Shown: positions 10,381 through 22,840, counted from the stretch's first letter. The stretch: DNA of 64,000 bases from Haberlea rhodopensis (GCA_907163345.1 CAJQUN010000013.1:11945042-12009041), one strand, 5' to 3'. Translations and numbers: made by a program. Notes: generated from the sequence alone by a model not told the origin.

Positions 10381-11226
10381 TGTAAGACCCCAAACCACTA
10401 TTACGACATCAGAGCATTTATGACGTCACATGTGTATAAATGAAATTAATTTCTTGTTACTCTCAATATTAGTATGTCATTTATGGCTTGACTTCTAGAA
10501 AATTTGATAGAGTTCCCTCGTAATTAAGAATTCCGTGTACAGATATCAAAACATCTTTCCCTCGACCAGTAACTCATGATATAATATGCTCGTTAAGTTC
10601 ATTATCCCCGACATTAAATCACATCATTTAACCAAATGAAAGGGAAACTTCAAAATATACATACAAACCATATACATGCCTTCAAGGGCTCTCAAGTCGA
10701 GCCATGAATAATGCATGCAAATCAAATTGCTTAAACATTATCTACCATCATCAGTTCTCGTACGATCCACCCGAAACAATTTGGTTGTGAGTATCTGAAA
10801 CGTATTTCCTGAGTAACACGTACATGTTTACATGTTTCAATAGAAACAACCCACCACACATGGTGAGCAAACACTAATACAATAATCAGGATTATATCAA
10901 TATATGAGTAGCAAACCAATAATTAATATTATTGGAAATCTATAAAAATATAATCCCAAACCAGCATTGCTTTCACGTACTAAACCTGTTTCAAACTTCC
11001 AAAATTCTATAACATCTCATTAGATATTGTTATTCAAAATATAATACTTATCAACTCGATTTTTTGGACATACCAACAATTCACTGTTATTCGTTCAAAT
11101 TATAATTACTAACGGCGGCATTTTGTCCCCGCTGTATTAGTAGCCCTTTAACCCCGTTCAATTCTGCAACAGTGGCACTTTGACCCCCACCGTGTGTATA
11201 TAGTGTCACTTTGACCCCACTATAAC
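10381..11226 (-). repeat. 3' half of a minus-oriented gypsy-type LTR
   Basis: The minus strand ends GGTTTGGGGTCTTACA. About 730 bp upstream are three degenerate hairpin units (11110-11222) such as AGCGGGGACAAAATGCCGCC and AGTGGGGTCAAAGTGACACT, closely matching the 35-kb array but in opposite orientation. No coding sequence is seen. Confidence 0.6.
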
Positions 11227-11676
11227 TGTAAGGCCTCTACTACTCATAGTATTGTTTTGAATGTTTTAATGACTCAAAATTTGTTAAACTACAATAGAGT
11301 TCATGCCCATGGGTTTTCAACTTATAAATATTCTTGTACATTACACATTGGGTTAGTGTAGTGGTTGTTGAAATGGCATATTAATGGTTAATTTGGGGTA
11401 GTGGTTAAATTATGATGATGAATATAGTTTTTACTTAAATGACAATATGTGAAACTTATATAATCTTTTTCAACTATCACACAATACACACACTTAAAAG
11501 CGATTTCTACACCTCCCTCTCTTCCAACTCTTCTCTTCTTTAATCCTAGGCAACCTCACTCATTTTTGGGCTCAAATTGTTAGGGTTTTTTGCAAGAAGT
11601 AAGATATTTATAATTTGGTAGTAGCTTTATTGCTTTTGAAGTGATTTTGTTAAATGTTGAAATTGTGTTGATGGGG
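11227..11676 (+). repeat. 5' part of a plus-oriented gypsy-type LTR, split by copia B
   Basis: It starts TGTAAGGCCTC. It has a pyrimidine-rich tract (about 11500-11545) typical of the transcription start zone, then GTTAGGGTTTTTTGC. It is interrupted by copia B with TGGGG target duplication and continues at 33047. No gene is seen. Confidence 0.55.
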
Positions 11677-12749
11677 TGTTAGTTCCGGACTTTATCGATA
11701 AAGGTTTTAAAGATGACAAAATATATCAGACCGGATCGATAGAAATCAGATTGACCAGATCGATCGCTCAAAACAGATCAAGCTGATAAGGCATATCGCA
11801 TATCAGACCGGATCGATAGAAATCAGACTTACTAGATCGAAGCTTCAGATCGATCTCAATCTTTATCAGATCAGAGCAGTCAAGGATGAATAAAGATTGG
11901 TTCTTCAGTTCGAATCATTAACGACTATTTATTGAAGCATTTAATGTCGCAATTAATGCTGAAAAAGACCATAGACTGAAGATTACCATAAAAGGTAAGA
12001 AGACAAAGAAGAGCCTACCTGACAGTCGCCGAAAGCATGAACCAGAATGGCAAGTACCTTGAAGAAGAAGACTGTAGCTTACTCAGAGTTTAAGCAGAGT
12101 CAAGAGTTGCACATTAAGGGAAATAATGTCGTTGGAACATGCAACTATAAAAGGATGCAACAGAAGAGCTCAAGATAGAGTTTGAAAAATCGAAAAACGC
12201 ACAAGAAAGCAAAACGGCACAAGCATACAAGCTCAGAAGCTCTCGAGCTGAAATTCTTCTTAAGCACGAGTACATTGTAATATTTGATCATTTAGAATCA
12301 TTGTGTGTATAGACTAAAGTCTATCTTGTGTATTCTGTATTGAAATATAGAAGTGAGAAACAATTGTAACTGTCAGACAGAGTGTGTCTGAACAGAACGA
12401 GAGACTAGGAGTTTCAGTCTGGTAGTGAGGTAAATCCAGCTGAATCGGGTTTGTACAACAGGATTGTATAAATCAAAGTCTTCTAGTGGAATCATTCCTT
12501 AATTGGAAGAAGGGGAGACGTAGAAGGATTACACCACCTTCGAACTTCCAGAAACATATTCTGTGTTTCATCCTTCTGCACTCGTTCTATTATTCAAGCC
12601 ATCGAGCCGTTCTTACTTATTTTAGAACAGACCGTTCCGCACTAAAATATTCAGTGGTCTGTTCTGCAAAAGAGTTAATTAAGAAACAGATTTCTTTCAC
12701 TAATCCGAAAGAATCACCCCCCTCTAAACACTCCGGACCGATCCTAACA
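11677..12749 (+). repeat. Copia B 5' LTR (1073 bp)
   Basis: It runs TGTTAGTTCCGGAC to GATCCTAACA. U3 holds two similar units around CAGACCGGATCGATAGAAA (about 11731-11838). The TATA box TATAAAAGG is at 12146-12154. It lacks a stretch of about 27 bp near its 3' end that the 3' LTR (31941-33041) keeps. Confidence 0.92.
12146..12154 (+). promoter_or_regulatory. TATA box of copia B LTR
   Basis: TATAAAAGG in the middle of the LTR is conserved at 32404-32412 in the 3' LTR, and in copia C on the minus strand at 16800-16808 and 25453-25461. Confidence 0.75.
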
Positions 12750-12751
12750 AG

Positions 12752-12763
12752 TGGTATCAGAGC
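12752..12763 (+). other. Primer binding site of copia B
   Basis: TGGTATCAGAGC two bases after the 5' LTR is complementary to initiator Met tRNA. Confidence 0.92.
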
Positions 12764-12798
12764 AGGTCGTCTTAATCAGCACAAAGACACTTGAGCTG

Positions 12799-14751
12799 AT
12801 GGCATCATTCAACAAAATTCCTATGTTCTCAAAAGAAGACTATGATGATTGGAGAATCAGAATGCAAGCTCATCTGGCAGCACAGGATGACGATATGTGG
12901 TTCGTCATCACTGATGGACCAATGAAGATTCTGAAAGTCAATACAGCAGTATCCATTACTGGTGGTGAACCCCAAATGGTCGAATAGATCCATCTGGACG
13001 AATGAAGAAAGAAAGAAAGCAAACCTCGACAACGTTGCCAATGACATCTTGTTCAAGACATTGGACAAGAACATGTTCAGTAAAATCAAAATGTGCTCTA
13101 CTGCCAAAGAAATTTGGGAGAAGATAGCACAGCTCTGTGAAGAGAACGACCAGACCAAGGAAAACAAGCTGACTGTTGCTCTTCAAAGATTTGAGAGCAT
13201 AAAAATGAAGATTGGTGAAACTCTAAATGAGTTTGATGAAAGAGTCACTGGTATCATCAATGAACTAAATGGTCTGGGCAAGGAATACTCAAACAGAGAG
13301 ATCGCTCTGAAAGTTATGAGAGCCCTGCCAAAAGAATGGGATGTTAAGACCATTGCAATGAGGGAATCCAAATATCTGAACAAAGTTGAACTTCATGATC
13401 TGTTCACAGATCTTAAAGCATATGAGTTCGAACTGATAAGCAGAGGTGAAGCAGAGCCATTCATCTACAACCAAACAAAGCACTAGCAGCCATTCCAGAC
13501 CAGACCGCCCCCACAACAGATCGATCTATTGAACAGATAAGTAATGATGCTATGTCATTATTTATCAAGAAATTTGGTAAATTCATGTCTAAAAATAAGA
13601 GGAACTTTAAACCCTCTCATCATTATAAATCAAGAAAGGACGATGCTGTTAATGATCAGGCTTGCTACAATTGTGGTAAGACCGGGCATTTTATTGCAGA
13701 TTGCACCAGACTGAAGAAAGAAGAACGTAAAGAGAAGCATCGTGATGACAGGAAAAAGAATCACTACAAAGACCGCAAAAATCATGGAAAGCCCCAAAAG
13801 GTCCTAGTAGCAGAAGAAGGAAACAGCAAATGGGCTCAGACTGATTCAGACTCAGAAAGCTCTGAATATTCTTCCAGCGAAATCGAAGAAGATATTCAAT
13901 GTCTAATGGCAGACGAAAGTATGAGTCAAACAGATGAGGTATTCGATCTTGACTCAAATGAATTTACACGTGAGGAGCTCATGTCCGCACTGCAAGATAT
14001 GGCTAATGATTATAGACTCTTAGCTGAATCATTTGAGAAAAGTAAAGCTAAAGCCAATGATCAAATGGATGAGCACAACAAACCAAGCTACTCTGAGCAG
14101 GGTGAGTGCAATAATCTAAAGATCGAGCTGAATAAGCTGAAAAACTCTTATGATCAGCTCCATGAAGAAAATAAGAGAATTAGCACACAAAATGCTAAGC
14201 TTTCTCATATCTTCAAATCATGGACAAAATCCAGAACATCATTGGAAGAATTGCAAGAGGTACAAAGAAATGTCGGTGATGTTACAGGCATAGGCTTTGA
14301 TATCAAAGACTGCACCAAAGATGAATCTGAACTGTTGCTGGTAAAGAACAAAATCAAACAAATGACATTTGTTAAATCCAGCACAGTATATGAGACTGAA
14401 GCACCTATAATTCAAACAGGAGTCTCTTTCGAGAATCAAGGTTTGAGAAAAGGGATTGGATATGTTAACCAAGCCAAAGAAAAGGCACCAGCAAGCTTTG
14501 CGTCTTTCAGACCAAATCTAAAGGTGCAAAATCTAAGGCAAGGAAGACCATCCAACTACTATAATTCAAAACCAGTTCAACGAAGATATAGACTACCCTA
14601 TGAGAATAAAAGGATTCCATATCGCACACATTATCACACACATTATTTAAACAGATCAGCTCACAGCACACCAGACACGCACAAGCCATTAAAGTTGATA
14701 CAGGTGTGGGTTCCCAAAGGGCTAATCCGTTCTGGACCCAAGTAGGATTGG
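12799..14751 (+). pseudogene. Copia B gag, frameshifted
   Basis: It starts MASFNKIPMFSKEDYDDW at 12799 (UBN2/gag family: DDWRIRMQAHL, then KEIWEKIAQLCE). The first frame meets TAG at 12985, and the protein continues in another frame (12962-13486: TNEERKKANLDNVAND to EFELISRGEAEP). After a second shift it runs 13552-14745. That part has the CCHC zinc knuckle CYNCGKTGHFIADC (around 13660), a lysine-rich tail and an acidic, coiled-coil-like stretch (about 14040-14260). It ends VWVPKGLIRSGPK with TAG where copia C has TAC. Gag forms the virus-like particle; this copy cannot make it whole. Confidence 0.85.
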
Positions 14752-14780
14752 GTACCAACAATAATTATGTTTGATGATAG
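14752..14780 (+). other. 29-nt GT...AG segment between gag and protease
   Basis: It is bounded by direct GGTACC repeats, starts GTACC and ends ATAG. Leaving it out joins TGG to GTACCAAAG and gives a continuous gag-to-protease frame. Copia C has the same 29-nt segment (22812-22840, minus). It is far below usual plant intron length, so it may be an insertion scar or a gag-pol expression device rather than an intron. Confidence 0.4.
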
Positions 14781-16191
14781 GTACCAAAGAAACTTGCATC
14801 AGACTGGTACTTGGACAGTGGGTGTTCTTGTCACATGACTGGAAACATCGAGCTGCTGTCTGAAGTCACAGAATGTGCTGGACCCAAGATCATCTTTGGA
14901 GATAACTCAAAGGGTAAGACCATGGGCAAGAGTAAGATTGTCCATGGTAATATTATTATCAATGATGTGCTGTTAGTTGAAAATCTATGCTATAATCTGA
15001 TTAGTATAAGTCAACTATGTGATAATGATTATACTGTAGAATTTCACAAACACACTTGCACTGTTAAATCGTCAGACGGTATGACCATGCTTGTAGGAAT
15101 CAGAAATGGAAATACATATAAGATTAACTGGTAACAGACCGTCTATCTCTCACCTTCATGTATTTGGTTGTAAATGCTTCGTTCACAATAATGGTAAGAA
15201 TCATCTTACAGCATTTGAAGCTAAATCAGATAATGGGATATTCTTAGGATATTCATCTAATAGCAAAGCTTTTCGCGTCTTCAATAATCGCACTTTAACT
15301 GTAGAAGAATCTGTTCATGTAGTTTTTGATGAATCTTTATGTATTGAGGGTAGCAAGGAATCAATTCAAAATCAGATGGAAAATATCCATCTCGAAGCTA
15401 ACAGTGATGATGAGATTGTAGATAACAGGTCAAGAGACAATCCACCGGAACCTGAAGTACCAGACAGACCGGATCACGGTAATGAAGCTCCTTCAGATCG
15501 AGCCAATCCGGATGTTCCTCGCTCTAATGTTAAATCAGATGATGATAATGCCACTACTACTCACCCGTCTGAAATAGACAATCCAGAATCGAGTTATCGA
15601 TGGACAAAGAGGCATCCACCTGATCTCGTGATTGGAAGTTCTGTACCGATTACAACTAGAGGACAGATGATGGATGAATTCACTCATGCTGCTTTCATAT
15701 CAAATCTGGAACCTAAAAAGATTGATGAAGCTTTGACTGATTTCAACTGGATTAAAGCAATGCAAGAAGAGCTTAATCAATTTGAACAAAATCAAGTTTG
15801 GAGTCTAACTTCCAGGCCAATCGATCTGCCTGTTATTGGAACCAGATGGGTGTTCAGAAACAAGCTAGACGCAGATGGAGTTGTGGTTAGAAACAAAGCC
15901 AGACTGGTAGCACAAGGATTCCGACAAGAAGAAGGAATCGACTTCGATGAATCTTTTGCACCAGTCGCCAGACTTGAAGCAATCCGAATATTTCTTGCTT
16001 ATGCTGCTTTTAAAGACTTCAAGGTATATCAAATGGACGTTAAGAGTGCCTTTCTTAATGGTAAGCTTCAGGAGGAAGTCTACATTGAGCAACCTCCTGG
16101 ATTTCAGAACCACTCATTTCCTAATCATGTATATCTACTGAATAAAACAGTATGGTCTGAAACAAGCACCAAGAGCCTGGTATGATACTCT
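14781..16191 (+). pseudogene. Copia B protease and start of RT, integrase core deleted
   Basis: It reads VPKKLASDWYLDSG then CSCHMTG (copia protease; the usual CSRHMTG has R where this copy has C). After GNTYKIN the sequence jumps at 15127-15131 (ACTGG) straight to GNRPSISHLHVFGCKCFVHN. The whole GAG-pre-integrase and integrase catalytic region present in copia C is missing. ACTGG occurs at both deletion ends in copia C, so a microhomology-mediated deletion is likely. The RT start (IGTRWVFRNKLDADG, QGFRQEEGIDFDESFAPVARLEA) follows until copia C interrupts at ACTCT. A one-base change near 16150 also shifts the frame. Confidence 0.86.
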
Positions 16192-17354
16192 TGTTAGGAT
16201 CGGTTCGGAGTGTTTAGAGGGGGGGTGAATGAACACTCCTTGTAAATTTAATCCCTTGTGATTTCTTTCGGATTAGTGAAAGAAATCTGTTTCTTAATCA
16301 ACTCTTTTATAGAACAGACCACTGAATGTATAAGTGCGGAACGGTCTGTTTTTATATTTGTAAGAACGGCTCGATGGCTTGAATGAATGAACGAGTGCAG
16401 ATAGATAAGACACAGGATATGTTTCTGGAAGTTCGAAGGTGGTGTAATCCTTCTACGTCTCCCCTTCTTCCAATTAAGGAAGGTTTCTACTAGAAGACTT
16501 TGATTTATACAATCCTGTTGTACAAACCCGATTCAGCTGGATTTACCTCACTACCAGACTGAAACTCCTAGTCACTCGATCTGTTCAGACACTCTCTGTC
16601 TGACAGTTACAATTTGTTTCTCACTTCTATTTTTCAATACAGAATACACAAGATGCGCACAGTGATCCTAAATGATCAAATATTATAATGTAATCGTGCT
16701 TAAGAATAATTTCAGCTCGAGAGATTCTGAGCTTGAACGTTTGTGCTGTTTTTTGATTGATCAGCGAGAGTCTTGTTTTTATCTGTATTGTTGTTGCATC
16801 CTTTTATAGTTGCATGTACCAACGATATTATTTCCCTTAATGTGCAACTCTTGACTCTGCTTAATCTCTGAGTAAGCTACAGTCTTCTTCTTCAGGATAC
16901 TTGCCGTTCTGGTTCATGCTTTCGGCGACTGTCAGGTAAGCTCTTCTTTTTCTTCTTACCTTTTATGGTAATCTTCAGTCTTTGGTCCTTTGTAGCATTA
17001 ATTGCGACATTAAATGCTACAATAAATAGCCGTTAATGATTCAGACTGAAGAACTACTCTTTATGCATCCTTGACTGCTCTGATCTGATAAAGATTGAGA
17101 TCGATCTGAAGCTTCGATCTAGTCAGTCTGATATCTATCGATCCGGTCAGATATGTGATATGCCTTATCAGCTTGTTCTGTTTTGAGCTATCGATCTGGT
17201 CAGTCTGATTACCCTCGATCCGGTCTGATATACTTTGTCATCTTATCAGCTTGATCGGTTTTGGGCGATCGATCTGGTCAGTCTGATTTCTCTCGATCCG
17301 GTCTGATATGTTTTGTCATCTTTAAAATCTCATCGATAAAGTTCGGAACTAACA
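16192..17354 (-). repeat. Copia C 3' LTR (1163 bp)
   Basis: On the minus strand it runs TGTTAGTTCCGAAC to CCGATCCTAACA. U3 has three tandem-like units of about 70 bp (17110-17318) built on CCGGATCGA and CAGACTGACCAGATCGA, one more than copia B. TATA box on the minus strand at 16800-16808. Confidence 0.92.
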
Positions 17355-17557
17355 AATTCCATCTTTTTGATGATGACAAAACCTAGCTTCTAAGTCTTTT
17401 TAACCAGTCTGATAAGAACTCTGAAGCGTATACTTTCGTATAGATTACTTCTTCTTGTTCAAAATAAATGAACATTATTAAGTTGGATCAATTAAGCCTT
17501 TTATTTTAGTTCAAAATAAATGAACAAGGACTTAACAAAGAAAGATTTCTTTATTGA
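17355..17557 (-). other. Copia C 3' untranslated region with polypurine tract
   Basis: The minus strand reads AAAAAGATGGAATT just before the LTR, a mutated form of the AAAAAGGGGGAATT tract of copia B. No gene is seen. Confidence 0.6.
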
Positions 17558-19223
17558 TCACCAACAATCTTGCATACAGACAGTCTGAATATTTAAGCAA
17601 TCTATTTGTGCTAGCTGAGCGCTGATAGCGTCAAGACGAACGTCTTGAGCGCGGAGGGAATTGGCGACGGATGCTCTAACTTCAGTGGCCAGCTCGATCT
17701 GCTCTTTTCTCAGGCTATTTTTATAGGAAGCTTGCTGAGAGAACAGATCATTCTGTCCTCGCTGAAGGCTGCTGATACTGGCTGTCATCTTCTCTTTGAA
17801 TGAATCAAAGTCCAAAGCTGTAAGCCTCTGACCTTGATGAACTTCTATAACACGTTGAGAGAGTGACAGGCAGTTGGAGCATTTGGATCGAAGTTCGCTT
17901 TCTTAGCAGCTAAGAGCAGAGTCGCCAGTTTGAATCTTTGATTGGCCTTAAATAGCTCTTTGCGCTGCACAACAATCCGAACATCATCGGTCTCTGTCCC
18001 CTTCAGAACTTCTTCTTCCATTTTCTGAAGGAGTCTGAGTTTGCCGAAGAACATCTCAATGTGGTTGATTGTTCTGTACTCGACGTACTCATCAAAAACC
18101 ACAATGAGCTCCTTCACTTGCTCTTCAACGTCCTCCATAGCAATGTCAATTGCTGTCTGGGCTGCAGATTTGGGCTTAGAGGAGAGTGGTTTGGAGAGAA
18201 TGGCTTTGCCCTTGACGGTGGAGGAAGGGGACTTGATCCCTGATTGGGTATAGTCTCCCAACTCAGTGATAACAATCCCTTTGACCACGGGAATGGCAGA
18301 GGGGACTCGGATGGTTACTTTGGGTGCAGTGGTTGAAGTGGTTGAAATTTGGGTTGTAGGTTGGGGTGCAGGGGTGGCTTTTGTTGGAGGCAATATGGGT
18401 AGTGTTTTGATTGGTTTGGTAATCTGGGTTCTTGGCTTCTTGGGAAGGGGCTTGGCTGGTGAGTTAACTTTCGCTTGACCCGCGGTTTGCGAGCAACAAC
18501 CTGTTCTTTTCCCTTCTCAATCTTGACTGCCACCAGATTGGTAGGGGTAGGTGGAGCACTCTTGGACTTTAGCAGTGCTAGCCCTTTGGAGTTGAGAAAT
18601 TTGAAGGGACTCAGAGCAACCTGCTTCCCCAGCTCAATGTCCAAAGTTTCCAGTAGCTTGCTGAGAGGAACAGCAAAGCAGACGGCCTGTTTGGAGGCAA
18701 TCACTGTTTCCATCAGGACTCCAAATAGAATCACGGACCAGTTCATCTTCTGTCCGGAAACAATAGCAGCCATGGCCCTAACTTCTCCAGCTTTGCCCAA
18801 TAATGGCTTGCCCACAATTTCGCACAGCACCTGGAAATGAAAGAGCATTTCCTTCTTTTTGAATGAGGGCTGCAGGCGGTGGCCAAATATAGAAATCTTC
18901 CCCTGAAGAGTTGTGAGAGAAGCTTGAGGAATCTGCCCAAACTCAGTCAGTCCGGAGTTGGGAAGACCAAAGGTCTTGGCCAGCGTCATCGGCGAGATTT
19001 CAAATGTTTTGCCCTTTACAGAGGTGGAGATAGATGTCTTCTGGGATACAGCATTGACAAACATTTCACGAATCTCTGATTCCTAAACCACCGTGCCACA
19101 CTCCAGAAAATTCCGTAATCCAGATGATTCCAAAGCTCAGAAAATGGAGACCATCTCTGCATCTTCAGCCCTGTAAATATCATTGAACTCAACGGAGAGA
19201 GAGCTGTGAGTTATGGTAGCCAT
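17558..19223 (-). pseudogene. Copia C env-like ORF, degraded
   Basis: This is the extra gene downstream of pol found in SIRE-type elements. The ATG is at 19223 (MATITHSSLSVEFNDIYR), soon followed by a stop. The body reads ISPMTLAKTFGLPNSGLTEF and KMNWSVILFGVLMETVIASK in one frame (18315-19064), then PKVTIRVPSAIPVVKGIVIT in another (17845-18393). A C-terminal helix-rich stretch follows (17558-17815, SISSLQRGQNDLFSQQASYK) and is truncated after SAQLAQ. No signal peptide or clear membrane span is visible, so a membrane envelope role is not supported by this copy. Function unknown. Confidence 0.75.
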
Positions 19224-19632
19224 TGGAGTAAAATGGAAGAATATACGAAGAGTTTTGAGAGGTTATGAGAGAGTTAGAAAGCAGACAGCGGTAAATGGTA
19301 AAAAGTGAATGAAAATGAAATGTTCAGCCCGCTAAATAAGAGAGAGAAGACACGTGTCTTTATCTCGAAGACTGATAATTAAATAATTCAAAATAAACGG
19401 TCAGGATAAAAGAAAGATAAGGCGGTTAAAATTTGCAATCAGTCCCGGCTGTTTTTTTGTTTTAAATAAATACAAAATAAAGGATTTACTGTCCAGACAG
19501 ATCATAGGATAACATCAGATTGACATAGATCGGTCTGAAAGTTCGGACCGGTCTGTGTCTTTCTGAACATTGTATTATCGATCTGTGCCAACAAAAATCT
19601 TTAAACGCGAAAAGAAGAAAACATCTAAACTA
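19224..19632 (-). other. Spacer between pol and env-like ORF of copia C
   Basis: About 410 bp without a reading frame. It holds CGGTC/GACCG-rich short inverted repeats near 19530-19560, also present in copia B (28885-28935). It could carry the 3' splice site for an env-like subgenomic RNA; I cannot point to one with confidence. Confidence 0.5.
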
Positions 19633-22600
19633 TCAAGATAAGTCAATTAAACCAAGAATTTGACGGAAATAATTAAACTTAGCCTCAGGGAGCGGTTTGG
19701 TGAAGATGTCTGCTGCTTGCTGCTCTGTTGAGATGTGCTCGATCCGAAACTCCTTTTTGCCAACATGATCTCGAATAAAATGAAGTCTTATATCAATATG
19801 CTTTGTTCGAGAGTGCAGAACTGGATTATATGTTATAGCGATTGCACTTGTGTTGTCGCAAAATATCGAAGAGTCAACAGCTTGGATGCCATAGTCTTTA
19901 AGCTGGTGTTGAATCCAGAGCATTTGAGCGCAACAGCTTCCAGCGGCAAGATATTCTGCTTCAGCTGTAGATGTGGCAATTGATGTTTGCTTCTTACTGA
20001 ACCAAGAGATCAATCTTTCACCTAGAAATTGACATGTTCCACTGGTGCTTTTACGATCAATCTTACAGCCAGCGTAGTCTGCGTCTGAATATCCGATCAA
20101 GCTGACGTTAGAATCTTTGGAGTACCAAAGACCAACGTTCTGAGATCCTTTCAAGTATTTCAGAATACGCTTAGCAGCAATAAAATGTGATTTCTTTGGT
20201 TCTGACTGAAATCTGGCGCACATACAGACTGAGAACATAATATCAGGCCGTCTCGCTGTAAGATATAAGAGCGATCCGATTAGTCCTCTATACATAGTCA
20301 CTTCGACTGCCGTTCCCCCTTCGTCTTTGTCTAACTTGATTGTAGGACTCATTGGAGTGGATGCAGTTGAGCATGTTTCCATTCCGAATCTCTTAAGCAG
20401 CTCTTTGGTATACTTGGTTTGGTTGATGAAAATACCAATGCTGAGCTGTTTGACTTGGAGACCCAAAAAGAATGAGAGTTCTCCCATCATGCTCATCTCA
20501 AACTGTCCCTGCATCAACTTGGAAAATTTCTCGCATAATTTGGGGTTAGTTGACCCAAAGATTATATCATCAACATAAATCTGAACTAACAGGGTATGTT
20601 CCCCCTTAATAAATTTAAAGAGAGTTTTATCTACTGAGCCGATCTGAAAATCATGGTTCAGCAGAAATTGAGATAGAGTGTCATACCAGGCTCTTGGTGC
20701 TTGTTTCAGACCATATACTGCTTTATTCAGTAGGTATACATGATTAGGGAATGAGTGGTTCTGAAATCCAGGAGGTTGTTCAATGTAAACTTCCTCCTGA
20801 AGCTTACCATTAAGAAAGGCTCTCTTGACGTCCATCTGATATACCTTGAAGTCTTTAAAGGCAGCATATGCAAGAAAGATTCTGATTGCTTCAAGTCTGG
20901 CGACTGGTGCAAATGATTCATCGAAGTCAATTCCTTCTTCTTGTCGGAATCCTTGTGCCACCAGTCTGGCCTTGTTTCTAACCACAGTTCCATCTGCGTC
21001 CAGCTTGTTTCTGAAAACCCATCTGGTTCCAATAACAGGCAGATCGCTTGGTCTGGGGGTTAGACTCCAAACTTGATTTTGTTCGAATTGATTAAGCTCT
21101 TCTTGCATGGCCTTAATCGAGTTGAAATCAGTCAGAGCTTCATCGATCTTCTTAGGTTCCAGAGTTGAGATGAAGGCAGCATGAGTGAACTCATCCATCA
21201 TCTGTCCTCTGGTTCTAATCGGTGCAGAGGGACTTCCAATCACTAGATTAGGTGGATGCCTCTTAGTCCATCGATAGCTTGACTCTGGATTGTCTGGTCC
21301 GGTCGGATGAGTAGTAGCAGCATGATCAGCATCTGCTTTAACATTTGAGTGAAGAACATCCGGATCAGCTCGATCTGAAGAAGCTTCAATGCCTTGATCT
21401 GGTCTGTCTGGTACTTCTGGTTCTGGTGGATTGTCTCTTGACCTGTTAGCTACAATCTCATCATCACTGTTAGCTTCGAGATGGATATTTTCCATCTGAT
21501 TTTGAATTGATTCTTTGTTGCCCTCAACACATAAAGATTCATCAAAAACTACATGAACAGATTCTTCTACAGTTAAGGTTCGATTATTAAAAATTCGATA
21601 AGCTTTGCTAGTTGATGAATATCCTAAAAATATTCCATTATCTGACTTAGCTTCAAATGCTGTAAGATGATTCTTACCATTGTTATGAACGAAGCATTTG
21701 CAGCCAAAAATATGAAAGTGAGAAATAGATGGTCTGTTACCAGTCCATATTTCATATGGGGTAAGGTTCAGCTTCTTGTTGATCATAGACCGATTTTGAG
21801 TGTAGCAAGCAGTGTTTACAGCTTCTGCCCAGAACTTTTGCGAAATTCCAGAATCAGCAAGCATTGTTCTTGCTGCTTCCTTGAGCGTTCTGTTTCTTCG
21901 TTCTGCAACTCCATTCTGTTGAGGAGTTCGAGCGGCTGAAAACTCATGCTTGATTCCATTATCTTCTAGAAAGGATTCAAGATTCTGATTTGAAAACTCA
22001 GTGCCTTTGTCACTACGAATCCTGTCTATGCTGGATGATTTCTCATTCTGAGTGCGTTCAGCAGCTTGATCAACTTCGGACCGGTCTGATCTTTACTGCT
22101 CAAAAATATAGTCCATGTAAAGCGTGAGTAATCATCAATAACAACAAGAGTATACCGCATTCCCCCTAAACTTGTTATTGGTATAGGACCAAACAAGTCC
22201 ATATGCAATAATTCTAAACAGGGGGAGGAGGATTTGACATTCTTGTTTTTGAAGGATGATCTGATCTGTTTGCCCATTTGGCAAGCTTCGCAGATCTTAT
22301 CCTTAGCAAAATTGATCTTGGGCAGACCGATAACTAAATCATGTTTACACAGGCTAGAAATAGTCTTAAAATTGATATGATTCAAGCGTTTATGCCATAG
22401 CCAGTGTTTATTATCATTGTTAGCGATGAAGCAAGTAGGATTATCAGGTTGAGCATGATTCCAGTTAATCTTATATGTATTTCCATTTCTGATTCCTACA
22501 AGCATGGTCATACCATCTGACGATTTAACAGTGCAAGTGTGTTTGTGAAATTCTACAGCATAACCATTATCACAAAGTTGACTTATAGTAATCAGATTAT

Positions 22601-22811
22601 AGCACATATTTTCAACTAACAGCACATCATTGATAATAATGTTACCATGGACAATCTTACCCTTGTCCACGGTCTTACCCTTTGAGTTATCCCCGAAAAT
22701 GATCTTGGGTCCAGTACATTCTGTAACTTCATACAGTAGCTCGATGTTTCCAGTCATGTGACGAGAACACCCGCTGTCCAAGTACCAGTCTGATGCAAGT
22801 TTCGTCGGTAC
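19633..22811 (-). pseudogene. Copia C pol: protease, integrase, RT, RNase H, one frameshift
   Basis: On the minus strand: protease DSGCSRHMTG (22781), GAG-pre-integrase (LWHKRLNHINFKTI), integrase (LLHMDLFGPIPITSLGG, VVIDDYSRFTW), then a single frameshift near 22050-22070. The second integrase part continues in the new frame (IRSDKGTEFSNQN and NGVAERRNRTLKEAARTML), completing the D,D,E residues. RT follows with YVDDIIFGS and RNase H with DADYAGCKIDRKSTSG and FCDNTSAIAI, ending LGLIDLS. Apart from that one shift all catalytic motifs are present, so this is the best preserved copia pol of the window. Confidence 0.9.
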
Positions 22812-22840
22812 CTGTCATCAAACATAATTATTGTTGGTAC

